Below, piece by piece: positions 32,932 to 40,894 of a stretch of DNA of 64,000 nucleotides (its first letter is position 1; each line of letters begins with the position of its first letter). This DNA is from Prolixibacteraceae bacterium UBA6029 (lineage in GTDB: Bacteria > Bacteroidota > Bacteroidia > Bacteroidales > Prolixibacteraceae). The notes below the pieces were generated by a model. That model saw only the letters and a list, made by a program, of their open reading frames with translations, was not told where the DNA came from and searched no databases. The position numbers were made by a program, and so were the translations under genes. The stretch is from NCBI GenBank assembly GCA_002429385.1, contig DIZL01000005.1:1-64000 (forward strand). Direction: 5' to 3'.

Positions 32932-34560
32932 TCAATGACCAGATCCGATCTTTATGGCGTTTACTCCTTCAGAGCCACTGAGTTTGGTCCAGAAGAATCC
33001 ATAAAGCGCTATAGCCATAAAGCAAACAGCTGGAACAACATATCCTGCCGACATGCCATCGATATCAGCAATTGCTCCCATCACCTTTGGCAAAACAGCG
33101 CCACCCATAATGGCCATTACTATGAACGAAGAGGCCAGCTTTGATTTTTCTCCCAATCCCCAAATACCCAACGAGAAAATGGTTGGAAACATAATAGACA
33201 TAAAGAAAAAGCTGAGGAATACGGCCGCAACTGATATCCAGCCTAATTTGGCTACAATGACTAACATCAAAATGACATTAATAAATGAATACAGGCCAAG
33301 CATGTTATGTGCTTTAGTAACCCTTAAAATAAACGAACCGGTAAAACGGCCTATAAGGAATAAGGGGAATGCCATATACGACATGAGAGAGGTAGCCCCT
33401 TTTTCGGTAATGAAATAAGCGCCATTTCTTAAAATTGAGCCCTCTCCGCCACCAATAAACCAGCTTGATTTCATGCTTTCTGCTATTGCCGGGACCTCTT
33501 CAACCATATAATTAATAAAGAAACTGAATATGCCTGCTTGTGCTGCCACGTAAAGGAACTGTGCAATAGTTGCACCGGTAAAGTGAGGTGCTGACCATAA
33601 ACTGTCTTTATGAATCAATTTTTCTCTTTTAAGCGTGATGAAAACTATTGAACCAATACCCACAATACCAGTAGTAATACTAAATACCCACTTTAAAAGA
33701 TGATTTAAAGCAACCATCGCCTCAGGATTGCCAAGTGTCTCTCTGTCCATATAAAACAATTGAACAAAGAAGCGGACAATCATACCCAATGCAAAACTCA
33801 ACATAATGGCACATGCATATAAGAGTATGGTTGACAACCGACTTTGTTGACCAAAGATTTCAACTTTAGTAATATCACCTTCAGGATTGCTTTTGTTATG
33901 ATCATGTTCAACTACATCCGGCATCTTGCTTTTAATAAAAGCGATAATCAGCACTAAAATTATAAGTGCAAGCCCTATATAAGGTATCCACATTGTTTTA
34001 TGGGCTATTACAGCATTTTGCTGAGCATTATTTGCAATATCAGTATGATAAAAATATAATCCGCCAATATATGGAGCAATTGGCCAGCCAATGGCATTGA
34101 AAGATTGTGCCAGATTAATACGGGAAGCTGAATATTTTGGATTTCCTAAAACTGTAGTATAAGGATTGGCAACAGTTTCGAGAAACGAAAAACCCATGGC
34201 TACCAGGCAAACGCCCAATAAGACCGCCCAGAACCCATCAATTTTGGTGGCGGGATAAAACCACAGACAGCCCACTGCAGCTAAACTAAGTCCTAAAATG
34301 ATCCCCCACTTGTAACCCAATTTATGAATAAACCATCCGGCGGGTAGAGCCATAAAAAAATACCCCAGATAATGTGAAAACTGAACATTGGCAGAGTCAG
34401 CTTTTGTCAGGTGGTAGTAATCCTGAAAATGCTTGTCCATGGTATCGATCAGGCTGTTCCCAACGGCCCACAGTGTAAAAAGGAGAGCGACCAGAAAGAA
34501 TATAAATACATGATTTCTTCCGTCTTCAGTAGTAAAGAGACCTTTTTTTGTTTTTTCCAT
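32932..34560 (-). CDS. FucP-like sugar:proton symporter (MFS)
   Basis: A 542-residue, 12-helix major-facilitator permease of the FHS/FucP family. Diagnostic stretches: LFTLWAVGNSLIDTMDKHF (helix 1), FMALPAGWFIHKLGYKWGI (helix 2-3 loop), FLETVANPYTTVLGNP (helix 4-5), LNLAQSFNAIGWPIAP-like INLAQSFNAIGWPIAPYIG, and RFTGSFILR. A large loop inserted around residues 215-235 and another near 300-330 make it longer than E. coli FucP (about 438). The downstream RhaM-like mutarotase supports a 6-deoxyhexose substrate such as L-fucose; other FHS proteins carry glucose, galactose or N-acetylglucosamine. There are no catabolic genes in the window. Confidence 0.82.
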   Translation of the reverse strand: MEKTKKGLFTTEDGRNHVFIFFLVALLFTLWAVGNSLIDTMDKHFQDYYHLTKADSANVQFSHYLGYFFMALPAGWFIHKLGYKWGIILGLSLAAVGCLWFYPATKIDGFWAVLLGVCLVAMGFSFLETVANPYTTVLGNPKYSASRINLAQSFNAIGWPIAPYIGGLYFYHTDIANNAQQNAVIAHKTMWIPYIGLALIILVLIIAFIKSKMPDVVEHDHNKSNPEGDITKVEIFGQQSRLSTILLYACAIMLSFALGMIVRFFVQLFYMDRETLGNPEAMVALNHLLKWVFSITTGIVGIGSIVFITLKREKLIHKDSLWSAPHFTGATIAQFLYVAAQAGIFSFFINYMVEEVPAIAESMKSSWFIGGGEGSILRNGAYFITEKGATSLMSYMAFPLFLIGRFTGSFILRVTKAHNMLGLYSFINVILMLVIVAKLGWISVAAVFLSFFFMSIMFPTIFSLGIWGLGEKSKLASSFIVMAIMGGAVLPKVMGAIADIDGMSAGYVVPAVCFMAIALYGFFWTKLSGSEGVNAIKIGSGH

Positions 34561-34964
34561 TTCTTAAAGAATAATTTTTGAATTCTATTGGTTAAATCTA
34601 TTTAGGAATTTAGTTTGTCAAAAATGATTAAAAAAATCCAAAATGCCAAGTCTGCTGCCAGTTCATATGCCTTGCAAAGCTTTGCACTACATAGAAAGTG
34701 TTGCGGAACATTTTTTCATACTTCTGTAACACTCTCAGTCCATGATTTAAAAGTTCAGTAATCTTTCAGGAACGAGAGTAAGATTTTCGCTAATCGCGTC
34801 CATCCTGTACTATGCTGTATTGTCCCTCTTTACATTCAGATTATTTCATAGAGTTGAAGAATTTGAAGCCTATTCATGATGAAATTAAATACAGTAGATT
34901 TTCAATAAATCGTATTTTGAGCAAAATGTTGTATTTTTGTACCCAATCATTTAAAAATTCAACA
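34561..34964. promoter_or_regulatory. Divergent control region of the permease and cyclophilin genes
   Basis: No gene in these 404 bases. A perfect 14-bp palindrome TGCAAAGCTTTGCA lies at 34673-34686. An imperfect inverted repeat follows, GAAAGTGTTGCGGAAC (34694-34709) against CTTCTGTAACACTCTC (34721-34736; 12 of 16 pair). Either could be a repressor site for the sugar permease, but the regulator is unknown. On the plus strand a -7-type box TATTTTTG (34932-34939) sits 25 bases before the cyclophilin ATG, without a well-spaced -33 box. Confidence 0.5.
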
Positions 34965-35408
34965 ATGAGCAAAGCAGAAATTTATACCAGCAAAGGGGTC
35001 ATGAAACTGAACTTCTATGACGAAGATGCACCCGGAACTGTTGCAAACTTTATCAAGTTATCGAAAAGTGGTTTCTATGACGGCTTAACCTTCCATCGCG
35101 TGATTCCTGATTTCGTGATCCAGGGTGGTTGTCCCGATGGAACAGGAGCAGGCGGCCCGGGTTATAAGATCCCCTGCGAACTGGATGGCGAAAACCAATA
35201 CCACGACCGTGGGGTTTTATCGATGGCCCATGCCGGGCGCAATACCGGTGGTTCACAGTTCTTTATTTGCCACAGCCGCAACAATACCGCCCACCTCGAC
35301 CGCAAACACACCTGTTTCGGAAAGGTTTACGAAGGACTCGAAGTGATCGATGCTATCCGCCAGGGCGATCTGATCGAAAAGATCGTCATTTTGGATAACC
35401 CGTCCTAA
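34965..35408 (+). CDS. Cyclophilin-type peptidyl-prolyl cis-trans isomerase
   Basis: A 147-residue single-domain cyclophilin. The ATG at 34965 ([17 protein letters not shown]) is chosen because the -7 promoter box lies inside the longer open frame from 34812. Conserved elements: [18 protein letters not shown] with the catalytic Arg in [34 protein letters not shown] and [11 protein letters not shown]. There is no signal peptide, so it acts on proline bonds in the cytoplasm. It is followed by a strong terminator, so it is monocistronic. Confidence 0.95.
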   Translation: MSKAEIYTSKGVMKLNFYDEDAPGTVANFIKLSKSGFYDGLTFHRVIPDFVIQGGCPDGTGAGGPGYKIPCELDGENQYHDRGVLSMAHAGRNTGGSQFFICHSRNNTAHLDRKHTCFGKVYEGLEVIDAIRQGDLIEKIVILDNPS

Positions 35409-35448
35409 TCAGTCTTTACAGCATTTAACACAAAAAAATAATCTTTTA

Positions 35449-35489
35449 ACGGATGGATACAAGGCTGGCCCTGCATCCATCCGTTTTTT
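35449..35489 (+). terminator. Terminator of the cyclophilin gene
   Basis: ACGGATGGAT (35449-35458) and ATCCATCCGT (35475-35484) form a perfect 10-bp stem with 16 loop bases, followed by a T6 run counting the last stem base, 41 bases after the stop codon. Confidence 0.9.
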
Positions 35490-35604
35490 ATATCATCTTG
35501 TTCTGTCTCGATATCCCCCGGATATCAAAATTGAAGATGAATAATGATGAATCGACCCGTGTACCCCTTCAAAATGCCTGTTCTGCGATCAGTCACATCT
35601 GTTT

Positions 35605-35954
35605 TCTTGCCTGATGAGAGGAACGCCACATTAACCCGGGCAGGTATTGGGCATGGTTTGAGAGGGTATTCCTTCGGTATATCTGACTGATATCTGCCTT
35701 CTATCTGTACTAATTTATGGATTTTAATACAGATAGAAGTCAAACAGCAATCAGATCATAAAGCCCAAATACGACGCAATCCCTATTCGTATAATTTCTG
35801 TGTGGGTCGAAAGCAGGTTTATTGTTTTCCTGAAGTACATCTGAATAGAAAGTTGATAGGTTCTGGAGCCAATAGGTTTATCCCTGAAAACTATCCTCAG
35901 ACTTTGGGATGAACTGTTCATAAGGTGAATGATAAATCCTTTTGGTAAAATCAC
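35605..35954 (-). repeat. Palindromic 11-bp-period element E (pairs with D)
   Basis: Lies in the 627-base gap between the cyclophilin and the beta-helix protein. On the minus strand it repeats the layout of element D: the coding-like segment, the hairpin, the identical 28-base block (35658-35685, containing GGTATTCCTTCGGTATAT) and the CTTGGGC-like tail. The hairpin arms 35698-35713 and 35724-35739 (CTTCTATCTGTACTAA against TTAATACAGATAGAAG) pair at 15 of 16 positions. TATCTG recurs at exactly 35680, 35691 and 35702, an 11-base step. The remaining flanks contain the cyclophilin terminator on the left and presumably the promoter of the next gene on the right. Confidence 0.75.
35751..35954 (-). 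CDS. Micro-ORF within element E
   Basis: A 67-residue open frame whose second half (QMYFRKTINLLSTHTEIIRI, GIASYL) is the counterpart of the micro-ORF in element D; the first 37 residues have no match there. Conservation of the amino-acid pattern between two copies that differ at many bases hints at past coding, but the N-termini and C-termini differ and neither has a recognisable function. I treat it as part of the repeat and not as a confident gene. Confidence 0.25.
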   Translation of the reverse strand: MILPKGFIIHLMNSSSQSLRIVFRDKPIGSRTYQLSIQMYFRKTINLLSTHTEIIRIGIASYLGFMI

Positions 35955-36035
35955 ATTTCCTGATCCGAGGATATAAGAATCCTGTTGAAATTATGAAATT
36001 TATTGCAGATATTTGAATAGTCTTAAAAACTTAGT

Positions 36036-38684
36036 ATGACTAAATTTATACTTGGGTTCGTCCTTCCGGCACTCATCCTTTTCGGATATGATGCATCTGC
36101 CCAAAGAGGGTATTACGATGCGCCCTATAAGCGCTATGAAGCCGATCTGGGCACATTAACCAATGCCGCTGCGACGCCAAAATCATATAAGCAATCGGAC
36201 CTGCAATGTGAAGCCTCTGATCAGGTTTGTGTGAACATGACTCAGGCAGATGCTTCAGTTGAGTGGACCCTTACGGAGGCGGATGACGGATTGGTGATCC
36301 GCTACTCAGTGCCTGACGGGGAATCGGCAGTCATTGGGGTGTATGACGGTCAGACTAAAATCACAAGCCTTACTTTAACCTCCAAATGGTCATGGGAATA
36401 TTTGTGGAGCAATGGTGACCCGAACAATATCGGCATAACCAACAAGAATCCAAGAATGCGGTTTGATGAGATTCGCTACAAATTGCCCAATAAACTTTCG
36501 AAGATCAAATTAGTCAGGGAGAGCGGAAATCTGATGCTCGATTTCATTGAGATGGAACCGGTTCCGGCAGCTTTGACCCCTCCGGCAGGTGCAGCAGTTT
36601 TCAGTGGCAATGGCAGCGCTTTACAGGCTTTCATCGATGCCAACGGGAGTAAGACGATATTTGTTCCAGCCGGTGTTTATAACATTGCCACCCAGCTATA
36701 CTTTGGCGTTGACGATACCAAACTGGTTGGAGCGGGTATGTGGTATACCCAATTGAATTTTACAGAGACCAAAATAAGTAACGGCGGACTGCGGGCCAAT
36801 GCGAAAAGGATCGGCTATTCAGATCTGTATCTCACCTCGGATATGACCACCCGTACCAACGGCTATTCAGGCATACTGGGTGTTTATACCCCGGGTTCCA
36901 CGATCAGCAGGGTGTGGGTCGAGCATTGTGCCACAGGAGCATGGATCGCCCAGTATGTGTCGTTCGGACCGGCCTTTGCCGATGGTTTTGTCCTGTCGGA
37001 TTGCCGTTTCCGCAATACCTATGCCGATGGGATCAACCTGTGTAAAGGAACCAGCAATGCCATCGTCGAGCATTGCAATTTCAGGAATAACGGGGATGAT
37101 GGCATGGCTGTATGGAGCGCTGAAGGACTGGAATGCATCAACAACACCTTCAGGTATAACACGGTTGAAAATGTATGGCGGGCAGCAGGTATAGGCTTGT
37201 ATGGAGGCAAGGACAATAAATTTTACAATATCCTTATCAGGGATAATCTTGAAATGGGGATTACAGTCAATAACTTCTTCGCAGGGGTTGGGTTCAATGA
37301 GATGGGGATGCATACTTTTCATGACCTGACGGTCACCGGATGCGGCACTTTTAATGATACCAACAATAAAAGGGTGGGAGCAATTAATATCTCAGGAGGT
37401 TCAAGTGCAGGGACTAAGGTTCAAAACATCAGGTTCTTCAGCATCGATATTAACGGTTCAAAGTGCGACGCCATTCATATTGTTAGGGCTTCGGGCACCG
37501 GGATCATCAATTTAAGTTTTGAGCATATGAACGTCAATGGAACAGGTAAGGAATATCCCAACAATAATGTGAATGCTGTCACTACGGGGGTAGGATATGT
37601 AGCGATTATTGAAAACAATCCGATTGGCGGCGCAACTTATTGTGACTTGAATACTTCAGACTTAGGGGGCAGTTCAAACGGCACGGCATTTAATACGGTA
37701 CAAATAGGTAATTTTTCGTGGACCGGCCTTACCGGTTGCGATCTTGCAGCAGTTACCGGTGTAAAGGTCGCCCCTGCCGACACAAGCATAGCGGGCGGTT
37801 TAACCTTTCAGCTTGTTCCAAAATTTACCCCTGCCAATGCTACCAATAAATCAGTTACCTACTCAACGGACAATCCGGCAGTGGCAATGGTTACCTATGA
37901 TGGGTTGGTAACTACTCTTTCCAAAGGGCAGGCTATCATAACGGTTAGTACCCAGGAAGGCAATTTCACTGCGACCAGTACTATTCATGTTACCAGTGAT
38001 CCGTTTACTGTTTACAGGATCGAGAACCGCTGGCAAAATACTTATCTCTACGATGCAGGCGACAGGGTGAAGTATGCATCTTTGGGAACAGGTAATACCT
38101 ATTTGTGGCAATTGGTAGACGTTGACGGAGTGAAAGAAATTAAGAATTACTCTACGGGCAATTATATGAACATCGAAAATCAGCTGGGTTATGTGCAATG
38201 CAGTACACGAACTCCCGGAACATTAAGTTCACGATGGTCACTGGAAGATGCCGGAAGTGGTTATGTAAGACTTGAAAGCCTGAAGGATACAACCAATTAC
38301 ATAAGTGTTGAACATTTGACTGGCCAGGCGGAATGTGGAATCATTGGGATGACATGGTGGAGCGCCATGTGGTCGCTTGAACCCGTAATAATAATGACTT
38401 CGGTAGCCAGCCTTGAAAATAGTAAGTCGACAGGTATTTATCCCAATCCTTCAACGGGAGATTTCAATTGGTCGGTGAGCCATTTTACCCGCAATGAAAA
38501 GGTATCCATCGTCATTTACAACCTGGCGGGGCAGGCGCTTTACACTACTTCCTGCACAGCGGATAGCAATGGAAATCAGAATGTAAGGGTTTCAGTAGGA
38601 ACTGTTCTTTCTCCAGGCAATTACTATATAGTGGCAAAAGGGAATTCAAAGTTCATCAGTACTAAATTGGTGATCTGTAAGTAA
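36036..38684 (+). CDS. Secreted parallel beta-helix protein with CBM-like, Ig-like and T9SS sorting domains
   Basis: An 882-residue multidomain exoprotein. In order: signal peptide to SAQ (about residue 22); an N-terminal carbohydrate-binding-like domain (about 30-180, with LTLTSKWSWEYLW and FDEIRYKL) of the type seen beside GH87/mycodextranase-like enzymes; a right-handed beta-helix (about 185-560) with recurrent aspartates (FADGFVLSDCRF, YADGINLCKGTSN, NNGDDGMAVWS) like polysaccharide lyases or hydrolases; a BIG2 Ig-like domain (about 569-655); a ricin/CBM13-like trefoil portion (about 660-785); and a type A T9SS C-terminal domain (IYPNPSTGDF to the end). It is probably cell-surface or secreted and acts on a polysaccharide. 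The substrate and the enzyme class (glucanase or lyase) are uncertain. It stands alone. Confidence 0.8.
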   Translation: MTKFILGFVLPALILFGYDASAQRGYYDAPYKRYEADLGTLTNAAATPKSYKQSDLQCEASDQVCVNMTQADASVEWTLTEADDGLVIRYSVPDGESAVIGVYDGQTKITSLTLTSKWSWEYLWSNGDPNNIGITNKNPRMRFDEIRYKLPNKLSKIKLVRESGNLMLDFIEMEPVPAALTPPAGAAVFSGNGSALQAFIDANGSKTIFVPAGVYNIATQLYFGVDDTKLVGAGMWYTQLNFTETKISNGGLRANAKRIGYSDLYLTSDMTTRTNGYSGILGVYTPGSTISRVWVEHCATGAWIAQYVSFGPAFADGFVLSDCRFRNTYADGINLCKGTSNAIVEHCNFRNNGDDGMAVWSAEGLECINNTFRYNTVENVWRAAGIGLYGGKDNKFYNILIRDNLEMGITVNNFFAGVGFNEMGMHTFHDLTVTGCGTFNDTNNKRVGAINISGGSSAGTKVQNIRFFSIDINGSKCDAIHIVRASGTGIINLSFEHMNVNGTGKEYPNNNVNAVTTGVGYVAIIENNPIGGATYCDLNTSDLGGSSNGTAFNTVQIGNFSWTGLTGCDLAAVTGVKVAPADTSIAGGLTFQLVPKFTPANATNKSVTYSTDNPAVAMVTYDGLVTTLSKGQAIITVSTQEGNFTATSTIHVTSDPFTVYRIENRWQNTYLYDAGDRVKYASLGTGNTYLWQLVDVDGVKEIKNYSTGNYMNIENQLGYVQCSTRTPGTLSSRWSLEDAGSGYVRLESLKDTTNYISVEHLTGQAECGIIGMTWWSAMWSLEPVIIMTSVASLENSKSTGIYPNPSTGDFNWSVSHFTRNEKVSIVIYNLAGQALYTTSCTADSNGNQNVRVSVGTVLSPGNYYIVAKGNSKFISTKLVICK

Positions 38685-38786
38685 ACAGTCAGTTGAAAAT
38701 TCTTTGTATGATTTAAGAACAATTCTTTGTTTTGAATTAAAACAATGCTTATCATTGTAGCATTGAATTGAGTTAAACAGATTGAT

Positions 38787-39590
38787 ATGGATATAAAACT
38801 CTTACAGAAACAAATTGGTCAGCGGATTACTGAACTTCGTAAGATGAAGGGGTTGTCACAGGAAGATTTAGCAAAAAGTGTCAAAATATCCAGACCGTCT
38901 TTGGCTCAAATAGAGTTAGGGAACAGAGGTGTAAATGTTTTTGAATTGCAGCAGTTGTCTTTAGTTTTGAGTTTTTCAATGGATGATTTTATGTCTAAGA
39001 ATTTTTCAGTGAGCCAGGATATTGAAGGCAAAGCCGAAGCAAGGTCAGCGAAAACAGATGAACGAATTTCTGTTCCTACTCTGCAAATTAGTAAGTTTAA
39101 AAATGTGTTGCTATACATTTTAGAAAGATGTGCAGGCAAACCCAATGTTGGAGAAACGGTGCTTTACAAATTGCTGTATTTTTCTGATTTCAATTACTAC
39201 GAATTGTATGAGGAACATTTGACTGGTGCAAAATATCGCAAGTTGCCTTATGGTCCTGTTCCACAAAAGTTAGACACAATCATTGGTCAGATGATGGAAA
39301 AGGGAATGATACAAAGGATTAAAACAGAGTATTTCGACAAGATGCAAACACGTTACATTCCTCTTGTTAAAGCTGATTTGACTGAATTGAAAGCAAGTGA
39401 AAAAGAAGTGATTGACAAGGTGATTGAGCAAATGAGTGACTGGTCGGCTTCTGCAATCAGTAGTTATTCCCATAAAGATATGCCGTGGCTTGCTTCAAAA
39501 GAAGGAGAAGAAATAAATTACGAATTAGCTTTTTACCGGGAAGCGCCTTTCTCTGTGAGAAACTATGAGGACGAAATTGAAGAACAATGA
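38787..39590 (+). CDS. XRE helix-turn-helix fused to Panacea/SocA (DUF4065) domain, antitoxin
   Basis: A 267-residue protein. Residues about 6-62 are a classical XRE HTH (QRITELRKMKGLSQEDLAKS, RPSLAQIELGNRGV). A linker of about 35 residues follows, then the Panacea/DUF4065 domain (about 100-250: CAGKPNVGETVLYKLLYFSD, KYRKLPYGPVP, the LGP-like YGPVP motif, VIDKVIEQMSDWSA, SHKDMPWL). Panacea domains are known neutralising domains of hyperpromiscuous toxin-antitoxin systems. The HTH probably autorepresses the operon. Its stop overlaps the next start (ATGA, 39587-39590), and that next gene encodes a RelE-like protein. Confidence 0.85.
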   Translation: MDIKLLQKQIGQRITELRKMKGLSQEDLAKSVKISRPSLAQIELGNRGVNVFELQQLSLVLSFSMDDFMSKNFSVSQDIEGKAEARSAKTDERISVPTLQISKFKNVLLYILERCAGKPNVGETVLYKLLYFSDFNYYELYEEHLTGAKYRKLPYGPVPQKLDTIIGQMMEKGMIQRIKTEYFDKMQTRYIPLVKADLTELKASEKEVIDKVIEQMSDWSASAISSYSHKDMPWLASKEGEEINYELAFYREAPFSVRNYEDEIEEQ

Positions 39591-39931
39591 CTTTTGAAGA
39601 ATTAACAGAATTTCATAAGGATTTAAAAACCCTTTTGAAAAAATACAGAACACTCAACGATGATTTATATGTAGTGAAACAAGTGTTGACTATTGCACCC
39701 GATGCAAGACCACCTTTTAGTTTTCGTATCGACAATTTGACTTTAGAAACATGTGTAATTAAAGTAAAAAAGATTGCCTGTAAATCGTTAAAAGGTCGTG
39801 GTGTAAACTCAGGATTGAGATTAATTTATGCTTACTTCAAAGATCAGGAAAAAATAGTTTTTGTTGAATTGTATCACAAAAATGATAAAGAGAACGAGGA
39901 TAAACAAAGGATTTTAAATAATTTCAAATAA
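39587..39931 (+). CDS. RelE/HigB-like toxin partner of the Panacea antitoxin
   Basis: A 114-residue basic protein translationally coupled (4-base ATGA overlap) to the XRE-Panacea gene. The C-terminal half carries the RelE-superfamily pattern: KIACKSLKGRGVNSGLRLIY, then the strand KIVFVELYHKNDKENEDKQR, where the terminal K/D/E/R-rich helix is typical of this subgroup. This suggests a ribosome-dependent mRNA interferase. The N-terminal helices (MTFEELTEFHKDLKTLLKKY) match related proteins found beside XRE or SocA genes. No frameshift or truncation is seen. Confidence 0.75.
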   Translation: MTFEELTEFHKDLKTLLKKYRTLNDDLYVVKQVLTIAPDARPPFSFRIDNLTLETCVIKVKKIACKSLKGRGVNSGLRLIYAYFKDQEKIVFVELYHKNDKENEDKQRILNNFK

Positions 39932-39945
39932 CAAAATTTGTCTGT

Positions 39946-40833
39946 ATGTCTAATAATTCAAAAGGAATATTGCTTACCCTGGGTTCAGTTGTGTTTTTTG
40001 CTCTGATGGCTGTTTTGGTTAAGGCAATACCCAATGTGTCGAGTTATCAGACTACCTTTTTCAGGTTTGCCATTGGTGTGGGGATCGTCGGAATCTTACA
40101 ACTCTTCGGAATCATTGATCTCAGGTTTAACGACAAGAAAAACCTCTTTTGGCGTGGTCTCGTTGGTGGTATTGCAGTGTATCTTTTTTACCTGGCCATC
40201 CTGAAACTGGGGGTGGGCAAAGGCTCGGTTTATATCTATTCCTATCCCATTTTTGCCACCCTGTTCAGTATGTTGATCCTGAAGGAGAAAGTGGAACCCA
40301 TTAAGTTTGTTTTTATCTTTATTTCATTTGGAGGGTTCCTGTTGCTTACCCTGGGCGGAGGAATGGAATCGCTGGCCGGGATGGGCATATACGAACTTAT
40401 TGCTATTGCAGGTTCGGTAACTACCGGATTGGCCGTTGTATTTGTGAAAAAACTTCACGATCGGGATAACTCGTACGCCATCTTCTTTTCGCAGTGTATT
40501 GTGGGCTTCTGGATGTTTATGATCCCATCGGGAGTGACACAGTCTTCAGGAAATATGTCTGAATTGATCTTACTGATATTGGTGGGCGTTGTGGCTACCA
40601 TCGGGCAGTTGTTTATGACCGAAGGTTACCGGTATGTGAATGTGGCCACCGGTTCGCTGCTTCAATCGTTGGTGCCTGTCTTTAATCTATTTTCAGGATG
40701 GCTGATTTTTCACGAACATTTTACCACGATTGAAATGGTTGGTGCATTTATTATTGTAACTTCGTGTATGGCTTTGGTTGCAATTAATTTCAGGATTGGA
40801 AAGAAAACAAGGATACTGAAGATGGTTGATTAA
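39946..40833 (+). CDS. EamA/DMT-family transporter
   Basis: A 295-residue inner-membrane protein with ten predicted helices and the internal duplication of the drug/metabolite transporter superfamily (two EamA domains, about 5-135 and 150-285). Typical stretches: SSYQTTFFRFAIGVGIVGIL in the first repeat, GKGSVYIYSYPIFATLFSML, and GYRYVNVATGSLLQSLVPVF in the second. DMT proteins usually export amino acids, metabolites or drugs; the substrate is unknown. It starts 14 bases after the RelE-like gene and ends 61 bases before the hexosaminidase start on the same strand. Confidence 0.9.
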   Translation: MSNNSKGILLTLGSVVFFALMAVLVKAIPNVSSYQTTFFRFAIGVGIVGILQLFGIIDLRFNDKKNLFWRGLVGGIAVYLFYLAILKLGVGKGSVYIYSYPIFATLFSMLILKEKVEPIKFVFIFISFGGFLLLTLGGGMESLAGMGIYELIAIAGSVTTGLAVVFVKKLHDRDNSYAIFFSQCIVGFWMFMIPSGVTQSSGNMSELILLILVGVVATIGQLFMTEGYRYVNVATGSLLQSLVPVFNLFSGWLIFHEHFTTIEMVGAFIIVTSCMALVAINFRIGKKTRILKMVD

Positions 40834-40894
40834 TGGGGTGAAATGCAATGAACAAGCTGATACAAATCGACTTAAACCTAATATATTAAGACGT

